A stretch of 50,190 bases of DNA from assembly GCA_004352715.1 (NCBI GenBank), contig SCFE01000017.1, positions 1,304,321 to 1,354,510 of the forward strand. The letters are read 5' to 3'. Origin of the DNA: Hofstenia miamia. Taxonomy: Eukaryota; Xenacoelomorpha; Acoela. Shown here one piece after another: positions 45,472 to 50,190 of the stretch. A model generated the notes under the pieces. It had not been told where the DNA came from and did no database searches. It was given only the letters and a program-made list of their open reading frames with translations. The translations under genes and the position numbers were made by a program. The stretch's first letter is position 1. Every line of letters starts with the position of its first letter.

Positions 45472-48177
45472 CACCATAATTAAGGCACACATAACAAAAC
45501 TCTTTCGATGAGACTGAGCTCAGTAGCAGCGGATGGAACGATGGAATGGAATCGAACTGTTGGACACCTGCGAACTCCCTTTAAGATACAGCTTCGAGCG
45601 AGTGGGCCCAGCTCGTTCTCTTGACATTTCCTTTCGAAGATGCTACCTAAACACTAGTGATGAATGGTTATACTAACTCTGGAGTATTAATTAAGTTATA
45701 TCTCTATAATTGTACTATTGTGAAAGGAAAGAGTGAAAGTAGTCATTACCCCGCACGATGGAATCTGCAGGCAGTCGCGTATCTAAATTGTACAACGTTG
45801 TTATGCACATCCCTTGCCTGGGTGATGATGTAACATTATTATGGTAATGAGAGCATTAAAATATTGATAATTAACAGTCAATTAGATGTATAATTTTAAA
45901 TCATTTCAATCGAAAAGCAGTCCATTAAGTATAGATATTTTTAGATTATTTCTGTGTAATTCTACCAACGACCAGAGATTTAATAGTTTCAATTATTCCT
46001 GAGCATTAGCAAAGAATTAAAACAATTAATATATATGTTTTAAGTTAAGGCTAAATAAAGTTGTTTTCAGCCAGAACATATTGACTGCCATTTTGTTAAT
46101 TAATATATTTTATTATTGGAGTGTACGACTGAATCTGTATTGTAATTTTACACGATAAAGCTAAGAACATTATTAATAATGGTACAATGTAATTTCAATA
46201 CATATAGAGTTGGGCACAAATTGCCATGTTAATTACCACGTGTTGATGACCTTCAGTGTTTTTAGCTTGTAACTTCCATCAATTACGAGTCTATTGAGAT
46301 TTCTAGCATGTAATAAACTCATAATAATTGTAAATAATAACTAAACTGAAAGCAAACTACTTTTCATACCACAATTGACAACCAATAAAATATCAACTCA
46401 GACCTGAAACAGGCAACTGACGATGACAAATTCTGTGATTCTACTAACATGCCGCATTGGACAATTAAAAATTGAGTTTAATTTTTGGTGAATATCTTTT
46501 TTTAGATTTATTCAGATACTAATAATAGTCTCTGAATTTAGTCAGACCATCATTGTAAAGCAATTCTCTCTTTTAATGATTTAAAAGGCGACTATGCGAG
46601 ACCAAACAATCACCTCATGCCTTAGAAAATTGTTTCAAGTATTTTACACAAATAGATAAATTATATCAAAAAAATGACTTTGTGCTTAGGCCGAATTTTG
46701 TTTAATATATATTGGAGGGAGAAACAAATCAACTTATTTCTATTTTTTTAAACTTTTTTGGTAGTTGTTATAGACTTTGGTTTCTCTTAATCACATTGAA
46801 CCTTATGAATTACAAAATAATCATTTTATAAAAATTAGTGAAAAAAATTCCAAAAAGCATAATAATGGAATTAAATAATACATGTTATGTCCTACACTAA
46901 TCGCCAAAAAATTTATTCTTTCTCCTTTAGAAGGTCCAATGTCATTAAAAGTTATGGATACTTGTCATTTTTTAATCTAGTAATAAAAAGCACAAAAAAA
47001 CAACAATTAGCTCATTTGGGTATCCGTCCCCCAAATATTTCAAACTAAGATTCATAATATTCGCTTGGTTAAATTTTTTAGTAAAAAACTTATTTGAACA
47101 AGTGCGGATAATATATTCAATTTAGTGAATATCTACCTTTAATATTTTATGCATTTACATGACAAGTGGTCTAAAATATGAATCAGCTGTTAGAGATTTC
47201 CTTTCATTCATAATAGAATAATTAATAATTTGTTTGGTGATAATGTAATTAGTTATTGCTCTTTTCTGTTAAAAATACTAGTAATGTTGAGATCACTATA
47301 TTTTTTTCAAAAACCTTAATCAATAAAAGAAGTCTGAAGCTCCTATAATATGCTTTCAATAATATGCATTATCAATCACCATTACTAATAATGAACATGT
47401 CCAAACTTTAAGACGTTACTGACAACTCAATTATTCATCGACATTGTGAGCTACATGCAAATGAATTTATGTAGTTCATGAGCTCTGTTAGTTTTAGCAA
47501 TATAAGAAATGAATATCATCACTATATCAACTGTAACTAACAACTTAACCTGCAGTAAGACACTATGCCTTGGACAAATGTCACAAAATTAAATAAGGCT
47601 ATATTAGACTTCAGTCTATTTAAGTACAAATTATCTGTGGCAATTACAATTATTCATGAATTGTCTGTTTAGAAAATAAAGATTTGCTCAAAATTTATGA
47701 ACAAAGTTAAATATTTTCATTGTAACTGGCAATGAATATTAAATTCAAGAAAAGTTACTTTTATAAATCACAATTGAATTATTCGTTAGAAATATTACCA
47801 GTGTGTTTGTAAAGGAAATATTTTTTTAGCTGCATTGAACTCCGGTTATATTGCCTTAGCTATCTAATAGCACTCTAAGTACGGAAATTCATGCTTACAT
47901 AAACCATTTTTCAATTCAAATTTGAATGACTAAATTATTCCCACAATTAATAAATTTTAAAGTAGTGGAAAATTTCCAGCAATAAGAACCACATATAAAT
48001 GCAAGAAATGAGTCAAGATGCAACAAGATGTCAAGGGATTCATGTTTCCTCTAGCAACTTCAGAATAGGACTCTGGAGATGTGGTGTCCTACGCTTTTCA
48101 CACTACAAATTATTCAAAAAATTTTTCATTAAAAAAGTTCATAATTAGTATTAGTTTTTTATAGCACTGTGCTTGCT
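45472..48177. other. Anonymous DNA
   Basis: 45480-45780 continues the GC/CpG-richer composition (for example gagcgagtgggcccagctc, an imperfect palindrome near 45597-45616). An aataaagttgttttcagcc stretch near 46055 looks like a polyadenylation region. The rest is AT-rich, without gene or repeat boundaries that I can support. Confidence 0.5.
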
Positions 48178-48647
48178 TTAACCCAAATCGGCTTGAGAAG
48201 TGGTGACTTTTCTTACTTTTTATTGGGGATCATACTTTATAATTAAAATTTTTATAAATATCTGCTCATTTTATATATAGGATTGTTTTTCAACCGGCGG
48301 TATAGACTTCGAATTTGTGCAAAACATAGTATTCTTAAAAAAAAGTATGTAATATTCACAAGGAAACATGTTTGATAAGCTAAGAAGGATTTTTAATGAA
48401 ATTCAAGTTCTCCAACGGCTAAAACCAATATTTAATATTTTTTAAAAAAATTCCAAATTTTGACATTTGATTACGTCATGGAACACATTAATGTCATCAA
48501 ATTTTTTAACATTGCAAATTGATAGTGCTGATTTGAAGAAATTTTATGCAACATTTCGTTTGAATATATAAAATCTAGCATTAACTAAAGACAAAAAGAA
48601 GGGGGAAGGCCTAAAAAGTCCAAAAAGCCCAGCCCGACTAGGGTTAA
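48178..48647. mobile_element. Candidate piggyBac-like MITE
   Basis: Bounded by TTAA at 48178-48181 and 48644-48647. Inward ends agree at 15 of 20 positions: TTAACCCAAATCGGCTTGAG on the left, TTAACCCTAGTCGGGCTGGG on the right complement, both followed by a GACTTTT motif. No coding content. It does not share terminal sequence with the TTAA element at 42370. Confidence 0.5.
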
Positions 48648-49786
48648 GTAATGTTCAGTAATTTATGAGGGATTTTGATAATAAAAATACCAGCTGTGTC
48701 TATGCAGCAAAGAGTTGACTTCAGATTGAGAACTTCTTAATGCAAAAACTTTAATGTTACAAAAGAAATCTTCAAAAAATAGAAAAAATTTTTGTTTGTA
48801 CGTAGGTCAGTCCAATAGGCCCTGATCAGTCTAAACACTATAACTGAAAATTCTCAGATTCTTTGATACTTTTTGCAGAAAAGCTTAATAAGTACTATTA
48901 CTTTTATACGAACATATTTTGACTTTTTCCTCTTCATGAGAATTATAGTATAAAGCAACGGTGGAAGCCGGCCGTTTTTATTTAGTCCGACGTCCTCAAG
49001 CTGTGTGTTGTCACGACAAAAATCCTCCCAGCCCAGCCTGACCAGCGATTCCCAATCATTTTACTCATCCAATTTCAACCGGACAACGAATAAAAAGTAT
49101 AAAGATCATCCTTCATTTAAACCAGTGGATTGACAAAGAAATGGGAAGCTGTTATTTGCCTTATTCCGCTTGTCAAGTAAAGCAAATATTTTCGAAATTC
49201 AACGTAACCCCAATACCCAATCAGTTTAAAACGTTCTTCAATTACTTAGACCATTAGTCATAGCAGAGCTAAATTAAAAGCGTATTCTATAAATTTAAAC
49301 GAATGTTTGAATGACATTTTAATTATATTCAATTGCTTAAAATAGATTGTTTTGTCTGCTTGTTAGAAATATAAAATCTCCTTAAAATATGCAAAAAGCA
49401 AACTAAATTAAAGTTAAAATTCTTTTAAATAGATATTTAATCTTTTTAACAATGGAAAAGGCTACGTTTGTGAAGGAAAATTCCGAGAACTCTTTGCATT
49501 GGTCAATATACATGTGGTTATGATTGAACAAATTGATAAATATATAAGCCCAATATATCAATGATGATACAGAACACTGGTAAATTTAAAGCCTCCAAAC
49601 AGTTAATGTTTAAAACCAAAGCGTTCTTTAATTAACAAGCCCTTCAATGGCCAATTAGCGATTCCGTGTGAGGGCTCAATTTCGTCACACACATTCATTT
49701 CCCAGTACACACAATAATTATTCGTTTGCTCGCTGTTTAGTTCGTTCACGTAAGGCGCTCTGTGTTTTGATTGTTTAATCGTAGTT
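48648..49786. other. Upstream region of the THAP exon
   Basis: Mostly anonymous. 48955-49060 and 49640-49785 are richer in CpG. The latter (gtttgctcgctgtttagttcgttcacg...) directly precedes the THAP start codon and is a reasonable 5'-untranslated/promoter candidate, though no TATA box is evident at a defined distance. A hAT-terminus-like CAGCGATTCCCAATC lies at 49043 without a partner. Confidence 0.4.
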
Positions 49787-50084
49787 ATGGGACGAAAGTG
49801 CAGCGTTTTTGGATGCAGAACAAACTATAGAAAATGTCTCAAAAAGAAGGTGGAATCTAATTCTTCATCAATCCCTGTATATCGGTTCCCAAAAGATAAG
49901 ATTAAGCTTCGTTTATGGCTAAGCAAAATGTCTAATATTATCAAAGAGGTAAAACCAAACATGGGAATATGTGCTCTACATTTCCCTGAAGATGCAATTA
50001 TGACAATTCGGGGAGGTAGACGAGTTCCAGATGAACCACCCTCCATTTACCCTAATGTTCCAAAGTCTTGCGTCCCAAAACAAG
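49787..50084 (+). CDS. THAP domain protein, first coding exon
   Basis: Starts at an ATG with G at +4 and runs 99 codons plus one base to an AAG|gtaact donor. It encodes a complete THAP zinc finger: MGRKCSVFGC supplies Cys5 and Cys10, an invariant Trp sits at 44 (LRLWLSKM), and ICALHF gives Cys62 and His65 followed by the conserved Phe. The RRVPDEPPSIYP segment is the position of the conserved Pro and AVPTIF-like end. THAP domains are C2CH sequence-specific DNA-binding modules of animal transcription regulators and of P-element-type transposases. Reading past the donor gives a stop after a few codons, so splicing is expected. The effector domain would lie outside the window; host gene or THAP9/P-element relative cannot be decided here. 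Confidence 0.88.
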
Positions 50085-50190
50085 GTAACTATATTTGCTG
50101 AATTAACTTTATTTGTTGGATAAAATTTCTGTAGAAAACATTTATAAGATGTGTTATCAATTATTAGAATTGTGTTCTAGATAATTATTA
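50085..50190 (+). other. Start of the THAP gene intron
   Basis: Begins gtaact. No acceptor or second exon before the window ends. Confidence 0.6.

Noticed and set aside
49043-49065. CAGCGATTCCCAATCATTTT, similar to a hAT terminus
   Set aside because: No inverted partner and no 8-bp duplication found within the window.

Overview
The window is AT-rich metazoan nuclear DNA with very low gene density. It contains (TA)n and (TTA)n microsatellites, spliced-gene exons ending in GT donors, decayed non-LTR, LTR and DNA transposons, and assembly gaps shown as runs of N. The two recognisable host-type exons are a receptor-type guanylyl cyclase catalytic exon and a THAP zinc-finger exon, both typical of animals. 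The composition and repeat mix fit an invertebrate such as a cnidarian or a tunicate, but nothing here fixes the taxon. There are no bacterial features, rRNA genes or CRISPR arrays.

Layout. 1-4397 holds nothing recognisable except a terminal (TA)n tract and a possible transposon end at 634. 4398-14651 is a nested transposon cluster. Minus-strand fragments of a restriction-like-endonuclease (RLE) non-LTR retrotransposon resembling the R4/Dong group sit between (TTA)n tracts. One copy is split by a decayed Ty3/gypsy element (about 8740-12825), which in turn holds a minus-strand fragment of a different LINE. 14652-31837 is mostly anonymous DNA with a hAT-like element (17837-18474), a dispersed repeat with and without a 2.2-kb insert, a decayed integrase-type gene (23890-24710) and a 1.8-kb duplicated block around a 1000-N gap. 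31846-33350 holds a second hAT-like element and an internally deleted Tc1/mariner-like element. 37255-39024 is two versions of one locus joined by a single N and contains a third hAT-like MITE. 40337-40467 is the guanylyl cyclase exon, preceded by a 226-bp tandem repeat and followed by a CR1-like LINE (41031-43725). A TTAA-flanked piggyBac-like element is nested in that LINE, and another RLE-retrotransposon fragment abuts its 3' side. 45244-45468 is a nearly fully palindromic PIF/Harbinger-type MITE, and 48178-48647 is a second TTAA-flanked element. The THAP exon starts at 49787 and runs to a splice donor at 50084/50085.

There is no operon-like logic. The two host exons are unrelated parts of separate intron-rich genes, and the rest is transposon biology plus assembly structure. 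Several near-identical neighbouring blocks (around 5481, 23043, 27858 and 38386) are best read as two haplotypes placed in tandem by the assembler. That makes some insertions and deletions readable as polymorphisms.
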